From positions 62,001 through 126,000 of the forward strand of contig CAWESO010000007.1 of the NCBI GenBank assembly GCA_963811775.1: a DNA stretch of 64,000 nt. The letters are read 5' to 3'. Under the pieces are notes generated by a model. The model saw only the letters and a list, made by a program, of their open reading frames with translations. It was not told the DNA's origin and made no database searches. Shown one piece after another: positions 1 to 8,830 of the stretch. The translations under genes and the position numbers were made by a program. The first letter of the stretch is position 1. Each line of letters opens with the position of its first letter. Source of the DNA: Chersky-840 sp963811775 (lineage in GTDB: Bacteria; Actinomycetota; Acidimicrobiia; Acidimicrobiales; UBA8190).

Positions 1-22
1 GACGCCAAACGTCGGCGGTGAC

Positions 23-358
23 GTGACCCGGGCCAGGGTTCTCACCTTCCACGTCGACAACGACGGCATGGCGGGGCTGTCCGACGCCCTCGACGGCGTC
101 GCCGAGATGTTCTCCCGCAACACGGAGTTCCGCGGACTGGTCTGCCTCGACCACGACGGCCCCCGGCACGAGATCGTGGTCATGACTCTGTGGGACGGCG
201 ACGGGCTCGAGAGCACCCAGGGTGACTCCGAGCAAGGCCGTCAACGGATCGCGGCGACGAGCGACCTGGGGGTGAGCAGCCGGTCCTATGACGTTCTTCG
301 CCTGATCCCCGGCCCGTCGTCGCTCGAGAGCGTCCTGGCCGAGACTCTCGCCTCGTAA
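23..358 (+). CDS. ABM-like small protein
   Basis: A 111-residue protein starting at a GTG near the window edge. The pattern of a short beta strand (VLTFHVDN), a helix over residues 17-32 and a central strand (FRGLVCLDHDGP) followed by EIVVMTLWDG resembles dimeric alpha/beta-barrel (antibiotic biosynthesis monooxygenase-like) proteins. Such proteins bind small hydrophobic molecules or haem; no substrate can be read from the sequence. It precedes a P450 gene by about 160 bases on the same strand, so a shared pathway is possible but unproven. The family call rests on overall pattern only. Confidence 0.5.
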   Translation: MTRARVLTFHVDNDGMAGLSDALDGVAEMFSRNTEFRGLVCLDHDGPRHEIVVMTLWDGDGLESTQGDSEQGRQRIAATSDLGVSSRSYDVLRLIPGPSSLESVLAETLAS

Positions 359-516
359 GGGCCTCGCCCGCCGGAGCCAGTCCGGCCCGCACGAGCCCCG
401 CCCCGGCGCCGGCATTGCGGGCCGGACTTCCGCCGCGAGCAGTGGTCCGCAGAGCGACGGGCTCGTAGACTGCGCGCCGTCGTGGAGCGTCCAGCGAGCC
501 GAGAGCAGCGGAACCG

Positions 517-1761
517 ATGAGTAGAAACCTCGGCGATCTCGAGCAGGACCGGGACCTCCTGAGTCCGGACGTCTTTCGCGACCGGCGCCACGACGAGGTC
601 TTCGCCACATTGCGGGACCACGATCCCGTGCATTGGCATGTCGACAGCGCCGGCGTGGGTTTTTGGTGCATCACGAAGCAGTCCGACGTGCAGATGATCA
701 GCCGGGACCCCGAGACCTTCGTGAGCGGCCTGGGCTTCACCTTGACCGACATCGATCCCGAGGACCTCCAGGGCGTGATGATGAAGCAGATGCTCCCGGG
801 GATGGACCGGCCCGAGCACACGCGCTACCGGCGCATCGTGAGCAAGGGCTTCTCGCCCCGGACGCTGCACCTGATCGAGGACCATCTGGCCGTCAAGGCC
901 AAGACGATCGTCGACGGCGTGATCGACCGAGGGGCGTGCGACTTCGTCACCGACGTGGCAGCCGAGCTCCCTCTCCAGGCCATCGCGGAACTGGTCGGGG
1001 TGCCCGAAGAGGATCGTCGCAAGATCTTCGCCTGGGGAAACGCCATGACCGGCATCGACGACCCCGAGTTCGGCGGAGACGTGCGGGCCGCCACCGAGGC
1101 GTCAGCCGAGATGATGGGCTACGCCGACGAGCTCCGGCGCCGACGAGCCGCCGATCCCCGAGACGACATCGTCACCTTGCTCACCGGCGCCAATGAAGCC
1201 GACGGTCTGAGCGACGCCGAGCTGGCGGTGTTCTTCCTCCTGCTCGTCGTGGCCGGCAACGAGACCACCCGCAATGCCACGTCGCACGGGATGCGCGCCC
1301 TGATCGAGCACCCGGGCGAGCTCGACAAGCTCCGTCACGACCCGAGCCCGCCGCGCATGACGCGAGCCGTGGAGGAGATCCTGCGATGGGCGTCGCCGAT
1401 CCTGTACTTCCGGCGCACCCCCACCCGCGACGTCGAGCTGCGGGGGCGGACCATCAAGGCCGGTGACAGGGTCGTGCTGTGGTACGCCTCGGCCAATCGT
1501 GACGCCGAAGCGTTCGCCGACCCCTACCGCTTCGACGTCGACCGGTCGCCCAACGAGCACGTGACCTTCGGCGGGGGCGGACCCCACTTCTGTCTCGGCG
1601 CCAGCCTGGCCCGTCTGGAGCTTCGCCTCATCTTCACCGAGTTGGTCACCCGTCTGTCGCACATCAGCTTCGACGGAGAGGTCGAGATGCTGCGCTCGAA
1701 CTTCGTGGCCGGGATCAAGCACATGCCGATCCGATGGGACGACGTCGGCGCTCGCGTCTAG
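517..1761 (+). CDS. Cytochrome P450
   Basis: A soluble bacterial P450 of 414 residues, the usual length. All landmarks are visible: the I-helix oxygen-activation motif AGNETT at residues 246-251, the K-helix ExxR (EILR, 287-290), and the haem-binding loop FGGGGPHFCLG at 351-361 with Cys359 as thiolate ligand. The C-terminal wording (NFVAGIKHMPI) and the GGGGPHFCLGA loop resemble the actinobacterial CYP125/CYP142/CYP124 group, which hydroxylates sterol or isoprenoid side chains; that substrate is inference. No ferredoxin or ferredoxin reductase gene lies next to it, so electrons must come from partners encoded elsewhere. ATG start. Confidence 0.93.
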   Translation: MSRNLGDLEQDRDLLSPDVFRDRRHDEVFATLRDHDPVHWHVDSAGVGFWCITKQSDVQMISRDPETFVSGLGFTLTDIDPEDLQGVMMKQMLPGMDRPEHTRYRRIVSKGFSPRTLHLIEDHLAVKAKTIVDGVIDRGACDFVTDVAAELPLQAIAELVGVPEEDRRKIFAWGNAMTGIDDPEFGGDVRAATEASAEMMGYADELRRRRAADPRDDIVTLLTGANEADGLSDAELAVFFLLLVVAGNETTRNATSHGMRALIEHPGELDKLRHDPSPPRMTRAVEEILRWASPILYFRRTPTRDVELRGRTIKAGDRVVLWYASANRDAEAFADPYRFDVDRSPNEHVTFGGGGPHFCLGASLARLELRLIFTELVTRLSHISFDGEVEMLRSNFVAGIKHMPIRWDDVGARV

Positions 1762-1957
1762 GGCGTGGCCGGCGGCTGCGCCGCCCGATCGTGCCGGTCG
1801 AAGGATCGAAACGTTCATTTCTCCAGGTCGGCGGGCCCGAGGGTAGGTCGGGGCGCTACCGGCGGCAAGGACGCCGCGGGCGTTTTTGGGCACTCGTTGT
1901 GAGGACAACTCCCCCGAGCCGTTAAGCCGCTCCTCTCGAACGCCGAGATCTCTGCGC

Positions 1958-2245
1958 ATGCACGATGTCGACGAAGCCTACGCTCGGTATGTGAGCGCAA
2001 AGCGCTCGGGCGGGCTCTACTCGATGGACGATCTGAGCACCGACGACGACGTGGAGATCGCCTTCGCCTTGCAACGGGTGCAGGCCGCCCGGGACGCGTT
2101 CTATGCGATGCTCCAGCGCAAGCCGCTGACCGGTGAGGACAAGATGCTCACCAACGACCTCAAGGCGGAGCTGTACAAGGCGGAGCGGGAGTTGACCCGG
2201 TTGAAGCGCACCCGCGAGTCCGCTCCGGTCGGCCATCTCCTGTGA
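1958..2245 (+). CDS. Small helical protein of unknown function
   Basis: A 95-residue, charged, mostly helical protein (MHDVDEAYARYV at the start, a KAELYKAERELTRLKR helix near the end). I place the start at the ATG at 1958, where actinobacterial-type coding begins; the open frame extends upstream to 1886 but that part is low-complexity. It has no cysteines, no membrane segment and no recognised domain. It stands alone between the P450 gene and a gene-poor stretch. Confidence 0.55.
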   Translation: MHDVDEAYARYVSAKRSGGLYSMDDLSTDDDVEIAFALQRVQAARDAFYAMLQRKPLTGEDKMLTNDLKAELYKAERELTRLKRTRESAPVGHLL

Positions 2246-2333
2246 CCTGACGCAATCCCGACCGGCGATCCATGCGATCGCAGCGCCACCCCGGCCCTGT
2301 CCGCTTCCTGGGTTCCTCGCCTCGGATCCTCGT

Positions 2334-2653
2334 CTACGAACTGATGCCGGGGCGATAGCCGACCGGGTTGTCAGTGCAACCGGGCCAGGGCTCGTTGAGC
2401 TGCAGCACGTCGAGGTAGGGGCTGGCGAGGAAGCCGAGCTGGCGCCCGTGGGTCTCACGGACGATCAGGCTTCGCAGGGCCGAGGGCGCGATACCGGTGG
2501 CATGCGACACCATGGGTATCTGGCCAGGTCCGGCGTGGGGTTCACGCCCACCTTGTGCCAATAGGCTTGGAGGGCCTGGGTATTGGCTAGCAGAACCTTC
2601 GAGCGAGGGCCGAGGTTGGTGACGGCCGACTCCCCACTCCGGCCGTTGGCCAC
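2334..2653 (-). pseudogene. kdpC: kdpC remnant (frameshift plus internal deletion)
   Basis: Two minus-strand frames together give the C-terminal half of KdpC, the small subunit of the Kdp high-affinity K+-transporting ATPase. One frame reads TNLGPRSKVLLANTQALQAY then WHKVGVNPTPDLA; the other continues IPMVSHATGIAPSALRSLI then ETHGRQLGFLASPYLDVLQL. The KdpC segment normally between these parts, holding the SGSGLDP motif, is missing, and the frame changes near 2520-2526. The N-terminal membrane helix and the first half of the protein are also absent. No kdpA, kdpB, kdpD or kdpE lies in the window. This is a decayed fragment, not a functional subunit. Confidence 0.8.
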
Positions 2654-3510
2654 GGGCGCGGCCCAAGGGCTTCCAGTAACCCACTGGATCTCCGACAGCG
2701 TCCAACGCTGCCCTTCGGCACCGCGAGCCCGGCATCACCGATTAAGCGGTTCTCCTGGCCGTGAGAAAAGGAATGCCCCGGCCGCCATCAGGGGATCACG
2801 GCAGGAGGCACCCCAGACGTTTCGAGGGCCATCGTCCCCGAGTACTTCGACGTCTCTGAAATCGCTCAAGCTTGACGTGTCCGTCAGAGCCCTCGGCGTC
2901 GCAGGCTGGTCGTGCGAACCTCACGTCACGAGGCCCTCCGCCGATATTGAACACCACGGACATGGAGGGAACACCAGGCCCCTCGTTGTAACGAGAGAGC
3001 CGCGTCTCGCAATCGGAGCGCCGACATACTCGTCCCGAAGGGAATTCTCGCGGACGCCGGTATCGCACCGCAGGGGTCTCTGCCCCGAGCATGGCTTCCT
3101 TGTCAGCTCGCTTTTGCATGTTCACCCTCCGGCGGCAAGTCACAACCTGCCGGTCGCGGCCCGCCACTCCATACCTATGGCTTGTCTCTTGAGTCGTCGC
3201 CGGGTGGCACAAGACCGTGGACTCCCATTCCCCCTGACCGCCATGTCCTGACCCGCCACCTTCCCGAATCGCTCCAATCCTGGGATCCTCTTACCCAGAC
3301 TCCGGTCGGTTATGCATGGGGAGGGTTCGGGACATCCGCCGTGCGGGTCGTCTGGCGAGCAACGTACGAAGGGCCACCCGGGATCGCCGGTCGGGCAATA
3401 CGCCCTGTGTGGCCGCCCTGATGGCCCTGGCGGTCCGGCTGCGGCCGCAGACGGACCGCTCCGTACCGTACGATTGCCGCGCATGGGATCCTTCAACGTC
3501 ATGATGCTCC
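2654..3510. other. Gene-poor stretch
   Basis: About 850 bases between the kdpC remnant and the erm-like gene. Several open frames exist on both strands, but all have the low-complexity, Arg/Pro-rich composition of high-GC noncoding frames and match no family I know. I see no RNA gene or mobile-element end. Beside a decayed gene, it may be a degenerating region. Confidence 0.5.
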
Positions 3511-4056
3511 GTGGCCGGGCAATCGGGGCCACGGTGGGGATGGCACCGCCTCGATAGACACTGGGCCAACGTGGTCGTCGCCGATGCCGGCATCCGGCCC
3601 GGTGACCTCGTGCTCGACATCGGCGCTGGATCGGGAGCACTGACAGCGCACCTGGTCACCGCAGGCGCTCGGGTCGTGGCGGTGGAACTTCACCCAGGGC
3701 GAGCTTCACAGTTGCGGGATCGGTTCAGAGGCAGCCCGGTGATCGTCGTGCAGGCCGATGCCAGTGACCTCCGGCTTCCGAGACGGCCATTCCGGGTTGT
3801 GGCCAATCCGCCATTCGCCGTCACGACGGCGATAATGCGCCGACTCCTCTCCCCGGGGAGCCGCCTGGTCGCGGCCGAGCTGGTCGTTCCTCGCTTCGTG
3901 GCTAGGCGATGGGTCGGTCCGAGTGCACCCGGACGGGAACGATGGTCCCGAACCTTCACCATCTCGGTCGGCAGGGTGATACCTCGCCGTGCTTTCCACC
4001 CACCAGCGTCTCGTGACGCCGTGACCGTCGGGATCAGACGCAGGGCGGATCAGTGA
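3511..4056 (+). CDS. Erm(37)-like 23S rRNA adenine N6-methyltransferase
   Basis: A short (181-residue) Erm-family methylase, predicted to methylate an adenine of 23S rRNA in the peptide exit tunnel using S-adenosylmethionine, as in macrolide-lincosamide-streptogramin resistance. The SAM-binding motif VLDIGAGSGALTAHLV is near residue 33 and the catalytic motif NPPF near 97. The N-terminal WGWHRLDRHWA and the short length, lacking the full C-terminal domain of typical 240-residue Erms, match mycobacterial Erm(37). The start is GTG at 3511; no strong Shine-Dalgarno is visible. It stands alone. I saw no leader-peptide attenuator, though the gene-poor upstream region could hold control elements. 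Confidence 0.85.
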   Translation: MAGQSGPRWGWHRLDRHWANVVVADAGIRPGDLVLDIGAGSGALTAHLVTAGARVVAVELHPGRASQLRDRFRGSPVIVVQADASDLRLPRRPFRVVANPPFAVTTAIMRRLLSPGSRLVAAELVVPRFVARRWVGPSAPGRERWSRTFTISVGRVIPRRAFHPPASRDAVTVGIRRRADQ

Positions 4057-4136
4057 GCTGCGCGTCTTCTCCCGTCCAGGCAATGGCGGTGCGAGCATTC
4101 CCGAGCAATCCCGTACCGCGACCCCGGATTCCAGCG

Positions 4137-4799
4137 TTAGGTCATGGCATAGGGCGCTGCTCTGTGGGGTTTGGCATAGCGCATGTGCAAGAGGATCCCA
4201 CCGCAGGCAATGGCGGCATAGAAGCACCACAACGAAGCAAACCCATCCGCGCTCAATCGGGCCAGAATTACGACGGCGACGACGTTTGCCAGCCCGAATA
4301 CGACGATGTCTCGAAAGCCTGAAGCCAGCAGCGAGCCGCAGGTCGCCACGATATAGAGCCCGATGATCACGGTCCCGTGCTGCAACCCGATCGAGTAGGC
4401 GAGATGGAATCTGCCAAGCGTGACCGTCGGATGGTTGCGCAGCATGGTTTCGAGCAACACCACGGAGACTCCGGTTCCAATGGCCAAGAACGGCGCGATC
4501 CTCCATTTTCGGCGCGCCGTAGGCTCGAGCAGCATGATGACGACCGGGACAAGTATCGGCAGCACCACGAAGGCGATGACGAGGTAGATCCACGTCGCGA
4601 CCCGACCGAGCCCATGGGGCACGACGCCCTGAAGACCCCACCAGGCGAAGGCCTCGTCGATCTGGTGAAACCCGAGCACCAGAGGGAGAGCAGCCAGGGC
4701 GAGGTGATCGTGGCGGTTTCGCAAGTGGCGTAACGCGTCGACACCGACGGCAGTGACCACGACGCCGCCGACGATGTCACCCTCGGGCGAGAAGCACAT
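4137..4799 (-). CDS. DUF6629-like integral membrane protein
   Basis: A 220-residue protein starting MCFSPEGDIVGG, the hallmark beginning of the DUF6629 family. About seven hydrophobic helices can be counted, including WIYLVIAFVVLPILVPVVIM and GTVIIGLYIVATCG. Conserved polar residues in the membrane part (FHQIDEAFAWW, LQHGTVI) suggest a buried functional site, but no reaction is established. It is transcribed against the erm-like gene, with an 80-base gap between the two 3' ends. Confidence 0.8.
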   Translation of the reverse strand: MCFSPEGDIVGGVVVTAVGVDALRHLRNRHDHLALAALPLVLGFHQIDEAFAWWGLQGVVPHGLGRVATWIYLVIAFVVLPILVPVVIMLLEPTARRKWRIAPFLAIGTGVSVVLLETMLRNHPTVTLGRFHLAYSIGLQHGTVIIGLYIVATCGSLLASGFRDIVVFGLANVVAVVILARLSADGFASLWCFYAAIACGGILLHMRYAKPHRAAPYAMT

Positions 4800-5568
4800 C
4801 GCTATTCCCGGCGGCCGGGAGCGGTAGGCAGCCGGTCAACAAGGACAACACGCATCGACGCTTCCTTCCAACTTCACCCAGAACGAGGCGCCGAGCCAAG
4901 GCGTTACTCCCCAGAGGGGGTTCGCTCCACACTACAGGCGACGCGGCCCGCGACTGGGCGACACGAACCCTGAGGCTGAATAGCACCCAGAGGGCCGTTC
5001 GGAGCGAACCGGCGGATTGACGGAAGTCTGTGCTCGATGGCTGCGAAGTCATACCTCACCCGAGAGGGTCGCCCACCCCACGGGTTCCCGGGCGCCGGCT
5101 CGGGCCCGCCGTCACGCGAGGGTCGCGACCGACCGTCAGCTCGACCACGACGGCAAGGGGCAGCGGTCGAGAGCGGTCGAGCCGCCCCGCCCGTCGACGC
5201 CGAGAAGTCCGACGACACTCCGGGGTGCCGAACTCTTGTGCGTGGTCGTCGCTGGGCCGAGACCCCGGAGGTGCAGGCGAAGTCTGGACCGGGTATCGCC
5301 GGAATCGGTGGGTAAGGGATGCGCGCGGCCCTACCGGTCCAGGTTGGCGGGCGACACCCGCTTCGTTCGCTTCGACTTCAGCGCTTGACCCTCCGGCATC
5401 GAAACGGAATTCCTCGAAGCGCCTACTTTCGGGGTTTCGCACTCGTCCCGAACGAGGCGATTCTACTTAGGAGATTGTACCTGAGTGTCGCCCTCAACAC
5501 GGCTGGGCTGGGCGTAGGCAACGATCGGAGCCTCCTCCTCACGATTCTCACAGGTCGGCTCGACACGG
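4800..5568. other. Intergenic, no gene seen
   Basis: About 770 bases without a convincing gene. It carries an inverted repeat near 5427-5452 (TTCGGG and CCCGAA arms with a 13-base spacer), about 120 bases upstream of the STAS gene, which could be a regulator site or be chance. The open frames here are compositional. Confidence 0.45.
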
Positions 5569-6078
5569 TTGTCCCTTGAAGCGGCCATCGGCACGGGGGA
5601 CAATGGTCGTGGCTCAGACAGTCAGGCTTACCCCCCACATCTGGAGCTCTCGGTGGCGGTGACTGCGGTTGATCGTGACTACCAACCATTCCCGTTCCAC
5701 GTCATCGTGGTCGAGGATCGGCTCGGTCGACGGCGCCCCGACCAGAGTGTGATCGTCATCCTCGGTGAGATTGACGTCGCCACCTGGCCTCAGCTTCGCA
5801 GTGTGTTGTTAGCCGAGATCTCTGCGGGAAGAAACGATCTGATGGTCGACTTGGTCGGTGTGGAGTTCATTGACGTGTCGGGAATGCGGACGCTGCTCGA
5901 TCTGGCCGGGCGAGCACGGGACACGGGTGGACGGCTGCGACTGCAAGCCCCGAGCCGTCCCGTCCGCCGCATGCTGGATCTCTTAGGCCTCAATCAGAAT
6001 CTTTTCGATCAAGGAGTAAGGGCCCATTCGGGACGACCAGCTGGAGCCCGACTCAGTCCGTCACGTTTCGCGTCATGA
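5569..6078 (+). CDS. STAS-domain anti-sigma factor antagonist
   Basis: A single STAS domain over about residues 60-150: VIVILGEIDVATWPQLRSVL, then LMVDLVGVEFIDVSGMRTL, then LLGLNQNLF. The Ser in DVSG is the residue whose phosphorylation controls binding to anti-sigma kinases in SpoIIAA/RsbV-type proteins. The TTG at 5569 gives 169 residues; GTG codons at 5653 or 5659 would give a product nearer the usual 110-140 residues, so the true start is uncertain. No cognate kinase is adjacent. Its role is probably in sigma-factor partner switching during stress. Confidence 0.85.
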   Translation: MSLEAAIGTGDNGRGSDSQAYPPHLELSVAVTAVDRDYQPFPFHVIVVEDRLGRRRPDQSVIVILGEIDVATWPQLRSVLLAEISAGRNDLMVDLVGVEFIDVSGMRTLLDLAGRARDTGGRLRLQAPSRPVRRMLDLLGLNQNLFDQGVRAHSGRPAGARLSPSRFAS

Positions 6079-6162
6079 CCAGGCGGACCGGGTCACTCCC
6101 TTCGAGAGCTCGAGTCGCCGATCGGGCAAGGCCGCGCCGAGCTCCGGGCCCGGGCGCCAGGA

Positions 6163-7788
6163 TCATGTCGGCTCGGGCTCCATGACGATCGCACCGCACG
6201 GGCATTCGGCCACACAGATCCCACAGCCTTTGCAGTAGTCATAGTCAAAGGTGTAGCGGAGACCCGGACCCAACTTCATAACCGCATTGTCGGGGCACAT
6301 CCCGAAGCAGTTGTCGCACTCGAAGCAGTTCCCGCACGACATGCACCGTCGCGCCTCGTACAGAGCGGTGGACTCGTCGAGGCCCTCCACCACTTCGTCG
6401 AAGGTGGATGTCCGGCGCGCCAGGTCGAGCCGTGGCCGGAGCGTCTTCGGAGCATCGGTGTAGTACCAGGTGTTGAGCATCGCGCCGGTGGCGAGCTCGT
6501 GACGAGGCGCAGGTCGGTGGACGGTCCCCTGCAGCCAGGCGTCGATGTTGCGAGCAGCCTGCTTCCCGTGGCCGATAGCAACCGTCACGGTGCGTTCGGC
6601 GGGAACCATGTCGCCGCCCGCGAAGACTCCGGGATGTCCAGTCATCATGTCCGGGCCCACTTGGACGACCCCGTCTTCGATCGCGATGTCAGAGGCACCT
6701 TGCACGAGGGACAGGTCGGACTCCTGGCCCACGGCCAGGATCAGCGAATCGGCAGCGAGCTCCTCGAGCTCACCGGTGGGTTGAGGAAATCCCTTTTCGT
6801 CGAGGATCATCCTCTCGAGGACGAGCTTCTCGCCGTCGAGAGCCTTTACCGTCGAGAGCCATTTCATGCGTACGCCCTCTTCGGCGGCCTCTTCGACCTC
6901 GACGTTGTGGGCAGGCATGCGGTCCCGTGAGCGCCGGTAGACGACCACGGCATCGGTGGCGCCAAGGCGCCGAGCGGTGCGTGCCGCGTCCATGGCGGTG
7001 TCCCCGCCACCGTAGATCGCCACCCGCCTACCGAGCTGTGGGGCGCTTTCCCCCTCCATGCTCCGCAGGAGCGCCACGGCGTCGAACACGTGTGATGAGT
7101 CACCGGCGGGGATGTAGGTGCGTTTGCCGATCTCGGCGCCGACGGCCAAGAAGGCAGCGTCGAACCCGTCGGACTCCATCGTGGCCACCACGTCCGTCAC
7201 GTGGCGGTTCACTTCGAGGCTCACCCCCATGGCGAGGATGCGATCAATCTCCGCCTGCAGCACGTCGCGGGGCAACCGGTACTTGGGGATTCCGAAGCGC
7301 ATCATCCCGCCCGCCGACTCTCCGGCCTCGTAGATGGTCACGCTGTGCCCCAGACGTGTCAGATGGTAGGCAGCGGAGAGCCCCGCCGGACCTGCGCCGA
7401 CCACGAGAACCCGCTTGCCCGGAGGAGCGGCATCGGTCTCGAGTTTCCAGCCCCGGGCAATCGCCTCGTCCCCGAGGAATCGCTCCACCGCGTTGATGCC
7501 CACGGCCTCGTCGACCTGGACCCGGTTGCAGACCGTCTCGCACGGGTGGTAGCACACGCGCCCCATGACGGCGGGCAACGGGTTGTCGCGCACGAGAGCC
7601 CGCCACGCCTGCTCGTAGTGACCGGCCTCGGCGTGGTACAGCCATTGTTGGACGTTCTCTCCAGCCGGACAGGCATCGCAGCACGGCGGCAGGCGGTCCA
7701 CGTAGACGGGACGCTCGACGCGCCAGGATCCGGTCTTGTTGGCGAGACTCGAACCCACGTCGAGCGTGATGGCGAATGGTTTATCCAT
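6163..7788 (-). CDS. GltD-like NADPH oxidoreductase with C-terminal 2[4Fe-4S] ferredoxin domain
   Basis: A 541-residue flavoprotein. An N-terminal Fe-S domain has Cys-rich segments (CCDACPAGENVQQWL, CYHPCETVCNR); an FAD fold carries VLVVGAGPAGLSAAY; an NAD(P)H fold carries IYGGGDTAMDAARTA; the C-terminus holds two ferredoxin motifs (CMSCGNCFECDNCFGMCP, CKGCGICVAECPC). This is the glutamate-synthase small-subunit fold fused to a PorD-type ferredoxin. Its place at the end of the por operon suggests it moves electrons between pyruvate:ferredoxin oxidoreductase and NADP(H). The ATG at 7788 overlaps the end of porB by 8 bases. The open frame runs on upstream only because of the porB frameshift; this is not a natural fusion. 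Confidence 0.88.
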   Translation of the reverse strand: MDKPFAITLDVGSSLANKTGSWRVERPVYVDRLPPCCDACPAGENVQQWLYHAEAGHYEQAWRALVRDNPLPAVMGRVCYHPCETVCNRVQVDEAVGINAVERFLGDEAIARGWKLETDAAPPGKRVLVVGAGPAGLSAAYHLTRLGHSVTIYEAGESAGGMMRFGIPKYRLPRDVLQAEIDRILAMGVSLEVNRHVTDVVATMESDGFDAAFLAVGAEIGKRTYIPAGDSSHVFDAVALLRSMEGESAPQLGRRVAIYGGGDTAMDAARTARRLGATDAVVVYRRSRDRMPAHNVEVEEAAEEGVRMKWLSTVKALDGEKLVLERMILDEKGFPQPTGELEELAADSLILAVGQESDLSLVQGASDIAIEDGVVQVGPDMMTGHPGVFAGGDMVPAERTVTVAIGHGKQAARNIDAWLQGTVHRPAPRHELATGAMLNTWYYTDAPKTLRPRLDLARRTSTFDEVVEGLDESTALYEARRCMSCGNCFECDNCFGMCPDNAVMKLGPGLRYTFDYDYCKGCGICVAECPCGAIVMEPEPT

Positions 7789-8820
7789 CAGGCTCTTCTT
7801 TCGACGAGGACCGCGCCTGGTCAGGCTCGGACCCGTCCAGCAAGCCGAAACGACGGACGTTGCGATCGGCCATGGCCTGGATACGGTCGACGATGTCAGG
7901 CCGGGGAGACGCCCCGAAGAGGTGGCCGTAACGACCCTGGAGCCGCAGGTACTCCTCGACGGGCACGCGGTGGCGGATCTTCGACACCGCCGTGACCTCG
8001 CCGTGCTCGGCCTCGAAGACGGGGAAGAGCCCCGTCTCCTTGGCCAGCCGGGCCAGAAGGATCGTGTCGGCCGATGCGCTCTGCCAGCCCAGGGGGCACG
8101 GGACCAGCACGTGGATGTACCGGGCCCCGTGCAGCGACATGGCGTGTCGGACCTTGTACTCGAGGTCGCGCAATTCCGACACCGTGGCCGTGGCGACGTA
8201 CGGAATCTCGTGCGCGACGGCCAGGAGGGGGACGTTCTTCCCCTGACCGAACACGTTTCCCGGCTCAGGGCCGACGGCCTCGGTGGTGGCGGTGCGCGCC
8301 CCGGGGGTGTGGCGCTGGACCGCTGCACACCGGTGTTCATGTACCCCTCGTTGTCGTAACAGATGAAGAGCACGTCGTCGTTACGCTCGAACATCCCCGA
8401 CAGGCATCCGAACCCGATGTCCACCGTGCCGCCGTCACCGGCTTGGGCGACGACCCGGACATCGTCGCGCCCCTTGGCCTTCAGCGCGGCCGCCACGCCG
8501 GTCGCCACCGCCGGCGCGTTGGCAAAGAGGGAGTGCAACCACGGAATTCGCCAGGCGGTCTCGGGGTACGGGGTCGAGAACACCTCGAGACATCCTGTGG
8601 CGTTCACGGCGATCATCTCTCCGCTGGTCGCCCGCATGGCGGCGTCGAGGACGAACCGGGCACCCAAGGCCTCACCACATCCCTGGCACGCACGGTGGCC
8701 GGAGTTCAACGAATTGGTCCGCTGGGCGTCCGCCTGCACGGAACGCAGGTCCAACGGAAGCAAACGGTTGCCCGCCGCAAAACTGCCTGTTTGGTAGAAC
8801 TTCACCGGTTCGAGAGGCAT
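7781..8820 (-). CDS. porB: Pyruvate:ferredoxin oxidoreductase beta subunit, frame broken
   Basis: The thiamine-diphosphate-binding beta subunit of PFOR, which interconverts pyruvate + CoA and acetyl-CoA + CO2 with ferredoxin as electron carrier. The N-terminal part reads RACQGCGEALGARFVL and GDGGTVDIGFGCL, then YDNEGYMNTGVQRSSATPPG, and then leaves frame. The family sequence resumes one frame over (MFGQGKNVPLLAVAHEIPYV, ending SSSKEEPDG). One extra G in the coding-strand G4 run (plus-strand C run 8299-8302) restores a continuous protein of about 346 residues with the expected SSATPPGARTATTEAVG. A sequencing error or a real mutation are both possible. Shine-Dalgarno GAGGAG precedes the ATG at 8820. 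Confidence 0.85.
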
Positions 8821-8830
8821 GACCTACTCC

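Noticed and set aside
2583..3251. A 222-codon plus-strand open frame
   Set aside because: Starts inside the kdpC remnant, has no recognisable domain and the amino-acid makeup of noncoding high-GC DNA.
6163..8820. A single 885-residue minus-strand frame joining PorB and the NADPH oxidoreductase
   Set aside because: The middle part is out of frame relative to the PorB family; the apparent fusion results from the one-base loss in the G run. Two separate genes fit better.
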